Below are positions 55,985-64,000 of a DNA stretch of 64,000 nucleotides, in pieces. Location of the stretch: positions 5,204,910 through 5,268,909 of the forward strand of contig OY282382.1 in the NCBI GenBank assembly GCA_958295905.1, read 5' to 3'. Under the pieces are notes generated by a model. The model did not search any database. It was not told the origin of the DNA and was given only the letters and a program-made list of their open reading frames with translations. Made by a program: the position numbers and the translations under genes. Each line of letters opens with the position of its first letter. Position 1 is the stretch's first letter. Origin of the DNA: an uncultured Vicinamibacterales bacterium. GTDB lineage: Bacteria; Acidobacteriota; Vicinamibacteria; Vicinamibacterales; UBA8438.

Positions 55985-56248
55985 ATGCGACAACATATGC
56001 TGTTGACGGTGCTTGGGACGAGAACGTCACGAAGGATTCCATTGGAACGACCAGCCGGATTCACGAAATGCGGGAGGCGGTTGGTGCGCTTGGTCGATCG
56101 GCGCGCCGGTCGCGCGGCCATGTTCGTGACAGAGTCCCGATTCGTCACCGAACCCGGCAGGAGTCATCCGGTCGAGAACGGGTGCGCGGAGCGGGTGCGT
56201 CTCCTCGACAATGCGCTTCAGGAAAGCAACGCCGTGAACGGCAACTGA
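55985..56248 (+). CDS. small ORF after csb2, unknown
   Basis: An 87-codon frame starting 6 nt after the csb2 stop (MRQHMLLTVLGT...), ending FVTESRFVTEPG...NALQESNAVNGN. There is no clear ribosome-binding site beyond translational coupling. The opening faintly recalls CARF-type proteins (LLT-LGT), but nothing else supports that. The rest of the 326-nt gap to the ATPase gene shows nothing else. It may be a decayed remnant. Confidence 0.25.
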   Translation: MRQHMLLTVLGTRTSRRIPLERPAGFTKCGRRLVRLVDRRAGRAAMFVTESRFVTEPGRSHPVENGCAERVRLLDNALQESNAVNGN

Positions 56249-56305
56249 TGCAGCCGCCGGTAACCGCCTCCGGTCGGCCGAGGCGCCCAACGCCCGCGCT
56301 CCGGC

Positions 56306-57859
56306 TCACCCCCGCTCCACCTCGAACGCCGCGATGTTCCTCTCCTCCCGGCTGAACTCCACGCCGATCAGGTGGATCGGCTGGCCGAGGTCCCGGTACT
56401 TGTCGGCGTAGCCCCGCGCTTTCAGTTGCGCCATCGCCGCACCCTCGGGCTCGAGCTCCACGACCTTGAACTCGAACAGATACACCTGACCGTCGAAGCG
56501 CACCGCCATGTCCACGCGGCCGCGGCTGCTGCTGTCCTCCACCGTCACATCGAGCCCCAGCGCCGCGAAGTGCGAGTAGAACACGCTGGCGTAGTAGCCC
56601 TCGTAGCGGGCGATCTCGTTCTTTCGGTGCCAGTCGTGGGGAATGCCCGCGAAGAACGCCTCGAACAGCGTCCTCAATCCGGCGAAGTCGTTGGCGCGCA
56701 GCAATTCGTAGAGCTCGATCTCGCGCGTTCCCTGCCGTGACGCATCGGGCGACATGGCGCGCAACAGCCGCTCGTTCAAGCTCTGGCGCACCTCGCGGTT
56801 CGGATAACCGAGCCGATAGAGGGTCTTGCCGCCCAGGGCCTCCGTACCGGTTATCGTGAGGTAGCCGGTCTGGAACAGCAGCGCCTCGGTCGCGACGTCG
56901 TCGACGTCGAACGACGACAACAGGTCGCCGCTGGCGACCATGCGTTCGAGGGCGGCGGCGCTGACGCCGCGCGCCAGCAACGTGTCGACCAGGAACGTCG
57001 GGGTGCCGGTCTCGAACCACCAAGCGTCGAATTCGCGGCGATCGAAGAGCAGGAGGATGTCGAACGGGTTGTAGACCCGGTCGGCGCCCCGCCAACCGTA
57101 GCCGTTGTACCAGGTGCGGATCTCGTCCCGATCGAGGCCGGGGAGCTCCGGCGCGAACACCGTGTCGAGGTCGGCGTCCGTGTAGCCGCAGATGGCGGAG
57201 TATCGCGGATCCAGCGTGATGTCCATCAGGTTGTTCAGGCCGGAGAACAGGCTGACCTTCGAGAACTTGCTGACGCCGGTCAGGAAGGCGAAGCCGACGT
57301 GCGCGTCGCCGTCCTTGATCACCGCGTAGAGACCGCGCAGGAAGTCACGGTTGGCGCGGGCCACGTCCGGAACGTCCAGCGCGTCCAGAATCGGCTTGTC
57401 GTACTCGTCAACCAGAACCGCGACGCGCTGCCCGGTGCGCCGATGCAGCATCGCCAGCAGGTCCCGGAAGCGCTCCGGCGCACCGGCGTAAGCGGACGCC
57501 ACGCCGGCCCCGCGCTCGACCGCGTCGAGCTGCGCCATCACGTTCGCGTGCAGGCGGCCGGATTCCCGGAAGAGGCCGCCGCCGAAGCTCAGGCGCAACA
57601 CGGGGTGGCGGACCGACCAGTCCCAGTGGTCCTGAACCGCCAACCCCTCGAACAATGCCTCGTTGCCCTCGAACAGCTCCTTCAGCGTGTCCACCAACAG
57701 GCTCTTGCCGAAGCGCCGGGGACGTGAGAGGAAGTAGTGCGAGCCCTCGGCGACGAGCCGTCGGACATGAGCGGTCTTGTCGACGTAGTAGAAGCCCTCC
57801 TCCCGGATTTTCTGGAAGGTCTGAATGCCGATCGGCAGTCTGCGTCTGGTCAAGGACAC
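56306..57859 (-). CDS. AAA-ATPase with PD-(D/E)XK nuclease domain
   Basis: A 517-residue protein of the AAA-ATPase_like (PF09820) plus PDDEXK_9 (PF08011) architecture. N-terminal IGIQTFQKIREEGFYYVDKT, Walker A-like FLSRPRRFGKSLLVDTLKEL (RPRRFGKS is the family form), and Walker B VLVDEYDKPILDAL. C-terminal nuclease domain: GRVDMAVRFDGQVYLFEFKV with D and ExK. Such proteins are abundant in Bacteroidetes and other genomes, with unknown, possibly defence-related, role. It is convergent with the cas operon. A C-terminal fragment of a relative lies at 59.7 kb. Confidence 0.9.
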   Translation of the reverse strand: MSLTRRRLPIGIQTFQKIREEGFYYVDKTAHVRRLVAEGSHYFLSRPRRFGKSLLVDTLKELFEGNEALFEGLAVQDHWDWSVRHPVLRLSFGGGLFRESGRLHANVMAQLDAVERGAGVASAYAGAPERFRDLLAMLHRRTGQRVAVLVDEYDKPILDALDVPDVARANRDFLRGLYAVIKDGDAHVGFAFLTGVSKFSKVSLFSGLNNLMDITLDPRYSAICGYTDADLDTVFAPELPGLDRDEIRTWYNGYGWRGADRVYNPFDILLLFDRREFDAWWFETGTPTFLVDTLLARGVSAAALERMVASGDLLSSFDVDDVATEALLFQTGYLTITGTEALGGKTLYRLGYPNREVRQSLNERLLRAMSPDASRQGTREIELYELLRANDFAGLRTLFEAFFAGIPHDWHRKNEIARYEGYYASVFYSHFAALGLDVTVEDSSSRGRVDMAVRFDGQVYLFEFKVVELEPEGAAMAQLKARGYADKYRDLGQPIHLIGVEFSREERNIAAFEVERG

Positions 57860-57869
57860 GCCTCAACAG

Positions 57870-58075
57870 CCCGTGGTGAAACCCCGCATCGCCCCGGGAG
57901 CGGCGCGGGCACCAGCGGGCTGAAGAGCGCCCGCGGGCAGAGAGCAGCCCGTGCCTGACAAGGCGTGAGGAGGGCGCCTATCGGGCATAGGGGACCGGCG
58001 AACAACGCAGTCAAGCGGGATGCATCACCGCTCGAAGGCAGCGGGGACGGTCGCCACGGGCTGTCAACCGACGGT
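57870..58075. repeat. dispersed repeat family A, copy 3
   Basis: AACAGCCCGTGGTGAAACCC, GCCTGACAAGGCGTGAGG, GCATAGGGGACCGGCGAACA, AAGCGGGATGCATCACCGCT and CGGTCGCCACGGGCTGTCAA match copy 2 in order, but the central CGTCCCCGATCATGACC part is missing. It fills the gap between the ATPase and transporter genes. Nothing else is visible in this 344-nt gap. Confidence 0.8.
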
Positions 58076-58203
58076 TCCACGGACATCAAGGGCGGAACCT
58101 CTCCGCCTCCGCGCGTTGAGGCTCTTGCCCTTCGCGCCCGGCCCGCCGCCGAATCGCGCGATCGCTCTCCCGGCAACGGCTCATATCGTGAGCGGCCTGC
58201 CGC

Positions 58204-59571
58204 TCAGAACGTCGCGGCCAGCCAGGCGACGAGGACCAGGGCGATCGCGGCCGGGCACGCCCAGCGGATCAGGAGGGTCCAGAACGCCGGCGCCGGGAAC
58301 CACGCCCCTTCCGCCCGGAGCTCCTCGAGGGCGCGGTCGACACCCCAGACCCGGCCGACGAAGATCGCGGTGAGGCACCCGCCGACGGGCAGGGCGAACT
58401 CGTTCCAGGCCGCGACCATCAGATCGAGGAACCCCATGCCGAAGCCGGGCACGTTGGTGAAGACGGCGACCGCGCCGTTGCCGAGCGCCGACGGCACGGC
58501 GAGCACGAAAACCGCGCCGGCGACGGCCGCGACCGCCTTCGTCCGCGACCAGCCGAGGGCGTCGACGCAGTGCGACACGGGGACTTCGAGCAGTGAGATG
58601 GTCGACGTGATGGCGGCGACGCTGAGCAGCAGGAAGAACGCGCCGCCGAACAGATGCCCGCCGGGCATCTCGGCGAAGAGCCGCGGGAGCACCGTGAAGA
58701 TCAGTCCCGGCCCGCTGGCGGTGGGGTCGAACCCGGCGATGGAGAAGCCGACCGGGAAGATGATGAACCCGGCGAGCAGGGCGATGGACGTGTCGAGGGC
58801 GACGATCCAGAGCGCGGAGCCGGCGATGCTGTCCTCGCGGCCCAAGTAGCTCCCGTAGGTGAGGATGCACCCCATGCCGAGGCTCAGGGAGAAGAACGCC
58901 TGGCCGAGCGCCGACGTGAAGACCCCCACGTCGGCGAGCCGGCTCAGGTCCGGGCTGACGTAATAGGCCAAGCCCGCCCCCGCGCCGGGCAGGGTGACCG
59001 CCCGCAGCGCCAGCGCGAGGAGCAGCAGGATCAGGAACGGCATGAGCGCCTTCGTCACCCGCTCGATGCCGGTGCGGACGCCGCCGAGCAGAACCGCGGC
59101 GGTGGTTCCGATCACCAGCACGACGAGGGCCAGGCTGACGACGCCGTTCCCCGTGAACTCGGAAAAGAAGCGCCCGATTTCGTCCGGGCCGCCGCTCACC
59201 GCCCCGGTCGCGGCGAACCAGATGTAGGCGACGGCCCAGCCTGCAATCACGGAGTAGAACGAGAGGATGCCGACGCCCGCCGCCACCCCGAGTGCGCCGA
59301 CCAGCCACCACCGGCGGCCGGGCGCGAGCGCGGCGAACGCGCCGACCGGACTGAGCCGGGTGCGGCGGCCGAGGGCGATCTCGCCGACCATGAGCGGGGC
59401 GCAGATCAGGAAGACGCAGGCGAGATAGACGACCACGAACGTGGCCCCGCCGCCCTGGCCGACCTGGGTCGGGAACCCCCAGATGTTGCCCAGCCCGACG
59501 GCCGAGCCGGCCGCCGCCAGAATGAAGCCGGCGCGGGAGCTCCACATGCCGCGTGAAGGGGTCGAACTCAT
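58204..59571 (-). CDS. Sodium-dependent transporter, SNF/NSS family
   Basis: A 455-residue inner-membrane symporter with about 11-12 hydrophobic helices. TM1 has the family motif GFILAAAGSAVGLGNIWGFP, containing the unwound Na+/substrate site. Then GGATFVVVYLACVFLICAPL, IERVTKALMPFLILLLLALA, and QAFFSLSLGMGCILTYGSYL in TM6 with the LGMG motif. It would import an amino acid or related solute with Na+. The substrate is not predictable. The start MSSTPSRGMWSSRAGF fits the family. Confidence 0.92.
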   Translation of the reverse strand: MSSTPSRGMWSSRAGFILAAAGSAVGLGNIWGFPTQVGQGGGATFVVVYLACVFLICAPLMVGEIALGRRTRLSPVGAFAALAPGRRWWLVGALGVAAGVGILSFYSVIAGWAVAYIWFAATGAVSGGPDEIGRFFSEFTGNGVVSLALVVLVIGTTAAVLLGGVRTGIERVTKALMPFLILLLLALALRAVTLPGAGAGLAYYVSPDLSRLADVGVFTSALGQAFFSLSLGMGCILTYGSYLGREDSIAGSALWIVALDTSIALLAGFIIFPVGFSIAGFDPTASGPGLIFTVLPRLFAEMPGGHLFGGAFFLLLSVAAITSTISLLEVPVSHCVDALGWSRTKAVAAVAGAVFVLAVPSALGNGAVAVFTNVPGFGMGFLDLMVAAWNEFALPVGGCLTAIFVGRVWGVDRALEELRAEGAWFPAPAFWTLLIRWACPAAIALVLVAWLAATF

Positions 59572-59664
59572 CTCGGTCGCACCTCCCGTCGATCGTGCAG
59601 TCGTCTGCGGTCGGATCCATTGTACCGGACCCGCGGCCGACCCGAAGAACGCGGCCCCCCGGTT

Positions 59665-59751
59665 TCAGACCCGCTCCACCTCGAACGCCGCGACGCGGCG
59701 CGTCTCCCGGCTGAACTCCACCGCGACCAGGCGGAGCGGCCCGCCGAGGTC
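59665..59751 (-). pseudogene. C-terminal fragment of an AAA-ATPase/PD-(D/E)XK gene
   Basis: Translation of 28 codons ending at a TGA (59665-59667) gives LVAVEFSRETRRVAAFEVER, nearly the same as LIGVEFSREERNIAAFEVER at the end of the 56.3-57.9 kb gene. The upstream part is cut exactly at the end of the M23 peptidase gene, whose stop overlaps it. A relic of a related gene lost by recombination. Confidence 0.8.
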
Positions 59752-60631
59752 AATCCTGCAGAATCTCGATCAGCGACAGGGGGTCGACCCGCGCGCCGCT
59801 CAGGCGCACGGTCCAGTGCAGATGGGGGCCGGTGACCCGCCCGGTGGCCCCCGAGCGGCCGACCACGTCCCCCGACCGCACCACGTCCCCCTCCTCGACG
59901 AGGATTCTGGAGAGATGGGCGAGGTAGGAGTAGAGACCCCGGCCGTGGTCGAGGATGACGGATCCGCCGGAGAAATAGGTGTCGCCGGCCAGGACCACGC
60001 GGCCGTGGTTGGGGGCCGCGACGGGCGTGCCCACGCCGGCCAGGAAGTCGGCGCCGCTGTGCGGGTTCCGGGGCTGGCCGTTGAAGACGCTGCGGCTGCC
60101 GAACCGGCTGTTCGCGCGCCCCGGGACGGGACGGACCCACGACCCGCGCCAGAGCCGCTCGGGGGTGTCGGCCGCGAAGATCGCGGTCTGGCGCAGGTAC
60201 TCGCGCTCGATCCGGGCGCCGACCTCCGGGGGCGGCTCGACGTAGCGCGGCTCCACCGTCAGGTAGCGGGTTGGATACGCCTTGTCGGCCACCGCCAGCG
60301 TGTGGACGCGGGACAGAACCGCCCCGCCGACCGCGGTGATCCGCAGCGCGAGATCGTGATCGCCGGGCTCGACGAGCAGATCGATGCCGACGAGCCCCTG
60401 CCACGACCCGTCTTCCTCGTGGTGGAAATGAACGGTGCGATCGAAGATCGTCCCCTCGACGGACGCCAGCCGTTGGGTCGACGAGACCGAGACCAGCACC
60501 GCCTCGCCGGGAAACACCCCGCGGGCGTGATGGGTGACGTCGACGTCGAACGGCAGCCCCGCCGACGCCGACACCGCCAGCCACCCGCAGGCGGCCGCCG
60601 CCGTAGTCATCGAGATCGTGGTCGATCGCAT
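59750..60631 (-). CDS. M23 family metallopeptidase (LytM-type), exported
   Basis: A 293-residue protein with an N-terminal signal-like segment (MRSTTISMTTAAAACGWLAV...SAG), a beta-rich middle region (residues about 25-150), and a C-terminal M23 peptidase domain: ANSRFGSRSVFNGQPRNPHS followed by GADF (zinc His and Asp), HGRVVLAGDTYFSGGSVILD, and GPHLHWTVRLSGARVDPLSL with the HxH motif. It would cut peptidoglycan cross-links or peptides in the periplasm. The ATG at 60631 is chosen for the signal peptide; longer frames run into repeats. Its last codons overlap the ATPase fragment. Confidence 0.9.
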   Translation of the reverse strand: MRSTTISMTTAAAACGWLAVSASAGLPFDVDVTHHARGVFPGEAVLVSVSSTQRLASVEGTIFDRTVHFHHEEDGSWQGLVGIDLLVEPGDHDLALRITAVGGAVLSRVHTLAVADKAYPTRYLTVEPRYVEPPPEVGARIEREYLRQTAIFAADTPERLWRGSWVRPVPGRANSRFGSRSVFNGQPRNPHSGADFLAGVGTPVAAPNHGRVVLAGDTYFSGGSVILDHGRGLYSYLAHLSRILVEEGDVVRSGDVVGRSGATGRVTGPHLHWTVRLSGARVDPLSLIEILQD

Positions 60632-60639
60632 GGTCCCCG

Positions 60640-60904
60640 CCTCTCCCCGCCCGGAAATCGCCGCCCACACCGCCGCTTGCCCGCCCAACCCGCCTACCCG
60701 CCGAACCACGTCACGTCCGAGCGGTGCAGGGCGGCGGGGCTGCCCGCTTGCCCGCCCAACCACCCACTGCGGTGTCACGAGCGAATATCAGGGGACATCG
60801 AGGTAATCACCTCGAATCCGAGAGAGCCCGAGAGAGCCCCCCATGCCGGAGAATCGCGTCGTTCGACTCAGGTCCGTCTATCCGAATCATGACGTGCCGA
60901 ACCA
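60640..60904. repeat. repeats D (inverted) and E in the M23/Nramp gap
   Basis: CCCGCTTGCCCGCCCAACC occurs at about 60676 and again at about 60746, the inverse of the GGTTGGGCGGCAAGCGG core of family D at 62.5-62.7 kb. From about 60847 the family E sequence CGTCGTTCGACTCAGGTCCG matches 9.68-9.72 kb. AGAGAGCCCGAGAGAGCC and GAACCAC/GAATAAC units are further short repeats. No gene. Confidence 0.6.
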
Positions 60905-62392
60905 CTACCCGCCGAATAACGTCACGCCGAACACCCGCGCCAGGATGATGACGAAGGTCAGCGCCGTGAACACGGCGAGACTGAACCAACTGAACCAGAC
61001 CACGGGCTGCGAAGGATAGAACCCCTTCTCGGTCTTCGGAATGACGGTCAGGCAGTAGTAGATGTTCAGGAAGAAGATGACCGGCGCGATGAAGAACGCC
61101 AGCGCCGACGACACCAGCACCAGGAAGACCGGCCGCGGCAGGCCGGCGATGATCAGCACCGCGGCGATGAGCGAGTAGAACATCGTGATCCGGTAGATGT
61201 TGTACTCGGACCACCAGGCGCGCCGGTGCGCCGCCGTCACCCCCTCGGCCGCCACGCCGGAGAGCTCGGCCGTCCCCCGGAACAGGTTGCGGCAGCAGGC
61301 CGCCACCACCCGCGGCCAGCCGTCGAAGTAGTTGAAGGCGGTGGAGAAGGTGGCCGCGAACGCGCCGCCGAGGAACACCAGCATCATGGCCGGCCCGGCG
61401 CTGTCGGTGAAGATGCGGGCGATCTCGCCGATCACCGCGTTGCCGGCCACCTCGCTGGGGTAAAGCCAGACCGCGGCCAGCAGCAGGAAGATGGTCGCGA
61501 GCACGAACGACACGATGTGTCCCATCGTGAAGTCCAGGATGCCGATGCGGAACCAGCGGCGGCAGTACTCCTGCGCGTGCGCGGGCAGCTTCGAAACCTC
61601 GACGCGGAGGTCGTCCGCGGTCGAGGAGAAGGCGTCGAACGGACGGGCGTAGCCCTCCCGCTCGAGCTGCTCGCGGATGCGCCCCATCCCCACCCGCTTC
61701 GCCTTGCCCCACTCCGAGGCCTGCAGCGAGACGTCGATGCCGGTCGGCAGCAGCCCGAGGAACGCCGCGATGATCAGCCACGATCCGCCCGGAATCTCGA
61801 CCGTGAAGAACCGGCCCATCGCCGACAACGGCGCCGGCTCGAACACGTAGACCCCCACCGTCGACACGAACAGCACCCCGGCGAGGATCTTGGTGGCCAG
61901 CTCCACCGCGGCATAGCGCCCGTACAGGATGATGCCCACCGAGAGCACCCCCAACGCGAGCCCGTACACCCAGCTCGGCAGCCCGAGTCCGAGATACTCC
62001 GAGAACACGAAGAACAGCACCGCAGCGGCCGCCGCGAGCCGGCCCGCCTGGCCCAACGCGCACTGAACCAGGGTCGTGACCATCACGTACCAGACCGGCC
62101 ACTTCCCCGGCGCGGTGGTGTACGCGTCGAGCATGCTGCGCCCGGTGGCGTTCGTGAACCGGAACGCCATCTCGAAACCGTAGTACTTGAAGATGTAGGC
62201 GACCGGGATGCACCAGAGCAGCGCGTACTCGAACCGACCGCCCGCCGCCGGCGCCGTCACGAGATGGCTCGTGCCGATGCCCGTCATCATCAGAATGAGG
62301 CCGGGACCGAAGTGCCGGAGCAGTCCCCGGGGGGTGGTCTCGGGCAGCGGCAGCTTGTCGAACGAGTCGGATTTGTCCACCATGCGCGCCAT
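60905..62392 (-). CDS. Nramp-like membrane transporter lacking the canonical metal motif
   Basis: A 495-residue polytopic membrane protein of the Nramp-like fold (about 11-12 hydrophobic helices). TM1 reads GLILMMTGIGTSHLVTAPAA followed by GGRFEYALLW, so the DPGN metal-binding motif of true Nramp proteins is replaced by GTSH. TM6 reads LLPTGIDVSLQASEWGKAKR instead of the MPHN-type motif. Known divergent relatives transport other ions or substrates, so Mn/Fe transport should not be assumed. An insertion of about 60 hydrophilic residues follows TM6 (REQLEREGYARPFDAFSSTA). The start MARMVDKSDSFDKL is plausible; the second Met at position 4 is an alternative. Confidence 0.85.
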   Translation of the reverse strand: MARMVDKSDSFDKLPLPETTPRGLLRHFGPGLILMMTGIGTSHLVTAPAAGGRFEYALLWCIPVAYIFKYYGFEMAFRFTNATGRSMLDAYTTAPGKWPVWYVMVTTLVQCALGQAGRLAAAAAVLFFVFSEYLGLGLPSWVYGLALGVLSVGIILYGRYAAVELATKILAGVLFVSTVGVYVFEPAPLSAMGRFFTVEIPGGSWLIIAAFLGLLPTGIDVSLQASEWGKAKRVGMGRIREQLEREGYARPFDAFSSTADDLRVEVSKLPAHAQEYCRRWFRIGILDFTMGHIVSFVLATIFLLLAAVWLYPSEVAGNAVIGEIARIFTDSAGPAMMLVFLGGAFAATFSTAFNYFDGWPRVVAACCRNLFRGTAELSGVAAEGVTAAHRRAWWSEYNIYRITMFYSLIAAVLIIAGLPRPVFLVLVSSALAFFIAPVIFFLNIYYCLTVIPKTEKGFYPSQPVVWFSWFSLAVFTALTFVIILARVFGVTLFGG

Positions 62393-62527
62393 CCTATCAG
62401 ACGCGCCCCGACGATCCCGGCGATGGCGGCCGCGCCCGACCCCGCCGCGGCGCCGGTTGCCGACACGCCCGCCGCCCGCCGGAAGCAGCCGGCGCCGCCG
62501 GCGGAAGCGGCGCGGGGTTCACCGCGG

Positions 62528-62767
62528 ACGCCTGGAGGGTTGGTTGGGCGGCAAGCGGAGGCCGCAGCGCGACCTTGCGGTCGCGTTCGGAGTTTCGCCG
62601 GCGCGAAACTCCTACGGCGACGATTTCCGGGCCGGGGGTCTACGCCGTGGAACGGCGCGGACGCCTGGAGGGTTGGTTGGGCGGCAAGCGGAGGCCGCAG
62701 CGCGACCTTGCGGTCGCGTTCGGAGTTTCGCTGGCGCGAAACTCCTACGGCGACGATTTCCGGGCTA
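62528..62767. repeat. tandem duplication of repeat family D (about 106 bp, period 133)
   Basis: Copies begin at 62528 and 62661 with ACGCCTGGAGGGTTGGTTGG and end with CGACGATTTCCGGGC. Each holds two hairpins: GCGCGACC-TTGC-GGTCGCG and GGAGTTTCGC-nG-GCGCGAAACTCC. The copies differ at very few positions (for example GCCGGC versus GCTGGC). The remaining part of the 408-nt gap (62393-62527) is G+C-rich with no gene. Confidence 0.88.
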
Positions 62768-62800
62768 GAATCGAAGTGACCGGCCCATCGGGAGGAGCCC

Positions 62801-64000
62801 ATGCCCGCACCCCGCACACGTCATCGACGCCCGCGGCCGGCCGCCGCGGCGGTCCTCGGCGGAATCGTCGCCGCCGGCATCGTGACCACCGCGACCTGCT
62901 CCTCCCCGCTGTCCCGCAACGCCGAGCCGGGACGCGACGCCCTCGGCACCGAGGCCGCGATCACCGCCGGCCATCCCCTCGCCGCCGAAGCCGGCCTGCG
63001 CGTGCTGCAGGCGGGCGGGCTCGCCATGGACGCCGCGATCACCGCGGCCGCGGTGCTGGCCGTCGCGCGCCCCCACATGAACGGGGTGGGCGGCGACACG
63101 TTCCTGCTGTACTGGGACTCGGCCACCGCGCTGACCTACGCCCTGAACGGCTCGGGACGCTCGGGCAGCGCCCGGACGCTGGAAGAGCTCAAGGCGGAAG
63201 GCCTCGACCGGATGCCGCGTGACGGCCCCCTCAGCGTCTCGGTCCCCGGCACCGTCGGGGCCTGGGCGGAAGGCCTGCGCCGCTTCGGGACGATCGGCTT
63301 CGCGCAGGCCCTGCAGCCGGCCGTCGATCTCGCCACGGCGGGGCTCCCGGTCTCGGAGCGACTCGCCGAGGACATCGCCGGGGCCGCCGACAAGCTGCGG
63401 CGGGAACCGGAGGCGGCGCGCATCTTTCTGCCCGGCGGCGCCCCCCCGCGGGCGGGCGACGTCCTGCCGCGCCCGGATCTCGCCGCCACCCTCCGGGCGC
63501 TGCAGGAGCTGGGCTGGGAAGAGCTCTACACCGGGGCCCTCGGCCGGCGCATCGCGGGCTTCCTGCGCGAGCGCGGCGGGCTGCTCATGCCCAACGACCT
63601 CGCCGACTATCTGCCGGAGTGGACCCAGCCCATCAGCGCCCGCTACCAGAACCTCGAGGTGCAGGCGTTCCCCCCGAACACGCAGGGGGTGACGCTGCTC
63701 CAGGAACTGGCGATGCTGCAGCAGGTCGACGCCGACCTCGCCGACCTCGGCCACAACTCGGCGGACTACCTGCACACGGTGTCCGAGGCGATCCGGCTGG
63801 CGTTCGAAGACCGCGACCGCGACGTCGCCGACCCCGCGGCGATGCGCGTGTCCGTCGACGAGCTGCTCGACCCCGCCCGCATCCGGCGGATGGCCGCGAC
63901 CATCGACCCGGCCGGCCCGGCCCCGATGGTCGTCGCCGAGCCCGTCGACGACCATCCGAACACCGTCTACGTGATCGCGGTGGACCAGTACGGCAACGTC
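62801..64000 (+). CDS. Gamma-glutamyltransferase family protein (partial, runs off window)
   Basis: The first 400 codons of an Ntn-hydrolase of the gamma-glutamyltranspeptidase family. The N-terminal signal-like segment AAAAVLGGIVAAGIVTTATC ends in a Cys, possibly a lipoprotein. Then AAITAGHPLAAEAGLRVLQA, GLAMDAAITAAAVLAVARPH, MNGVGGDTFLLYWDS, and VSVPGTVGAWAEGLRRFGTI. Autocleavage in this family exposes a Thr at the start of the small subunit; PNTVYVIAVDQYGNV at the very edge of the window fits that site. A GGAGGAG ribosome-binding site is 3-9 nt upstream. The 3' end is outside the window. Confidence 0.88.
   Translation, partial: MPAPRTRHRRPRPAAAAVLGGIVAAGIVTTATCSSPLSRNAEPGRDALGTEAAITAGHPLAAEAGLRVLQAGGLAMDAAITAAAVLAVARPHMNGVGGDTFLLYWDSATALTYALNGSGRSGSARTLEELKAEGLDRMPRDGPLSVSVPGTVGAWAEGLRRFGTIGFAQALQPAVDLATAGLPVSERLAEDIAGAADKLRREPEAARIFLPGGAPPRAGDVLPRPDLAATLRALQELGWEELYTGALGRRIAGFLRERGGLLMPNDLADYLPEWTQPISARYQNLEVQAFPPNTQGVTLLQELAMLQQVDADLADLGHNSADYLHTVSEAIRLAFEDRDRDVADPAAMRVSVDELLDPARIRRMAATIDPAGPAPMVVAEPVDDHPNTVYVIAVDQYGNV

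Overview
The window is high-G+C DNA from a Gram-negative bacterium: it carries a complete lipid A/Kdo/heptose gene run, glycolytic genes and three tRNAs with genomically encoded CCA. The gene mix plus many dispersed non-coding repeats and a subtype I-G CRISPR system would fit a high-G+C Acidobacteriota lineage (Vicinamibacteria-like), but that assignment is inference only and a 16S or ribosomal-protein marker is not present here.

Layout. (1) 1-8.2 kb, minus strand: a tightly overlapping LPS operon waaA-lpxK-lpxL-waaF-rfaE1-rfaE2-(repeat)-waaC-ICMT-like, then tRNA-Val and tRNA-Asp. (2) 8.6-12.4 kb, plus strand: gap-pgk-tpiA-secG and tRNA-Leu(GAG). (3) 12.7-32.1 kb: a defence island. A long minus-strand run starts with lexA and hsdM and continues through a HicB-like ORF, a phosphoribosyltransferase-like gene, a NADAR-HsdS continuous reading frame, a zinc-hook ABC ATPase resembling RloC (broken by an IS4-family element with a 13-bp target duplication and by a frameshift), DUF6978 and DUF1828 genes, hsdR, a broken ORF, and an ImmA/DUF4411 pair. 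A divergent tyrosine integrase closes it. (4) 32.2-39.7 kb: four families of short direct repeats with 72-78 bp period, then an 88-repeat CRISPR array transcribed right to left, with its leader on the right. (5) 39.7-44.7 kb: citrate synthase, larB, miniature inverted-repeat elements (one nested in another) and an ISKra4-family element with a -1 frameshift site. (6) 44.7-56 kb: subtype I-G cas genes. cas2 and a cas4-cas1 fusion are on the minus strand. cas3, csx17 (cas8u), csb1 (cas7) and csb2 (cas5-cas6) are on the plus strand, and a VapBC pair sits between the two arms. (7) 56.3-64 kb: an AAA-ATPase/PD-(D/E)XK protein, an SNF-family transporter, an M23 peptidase, an Nramp-like transporter lacking the metal motif, and the start of a gamma-glutamyltransferase running off the window.

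How parts work together. HsdR, HsdS and HsdM would form a type I restriction enzyme. The accessory genes threaded between them (PRTase-like, NADAR, RloC-like, DUF1828/DUF6978, ImmA/DUF4411) look like a layered anti-phage cassette, several of whose accessory members are broken while hsdR, hsdM and hsdS are open. The I-G cas genes match the array by subtype-typical gene content and by the ATTGAAGC end of the repeat. At least five families of dispersed short repeats fill nearly every long intergenic gap.
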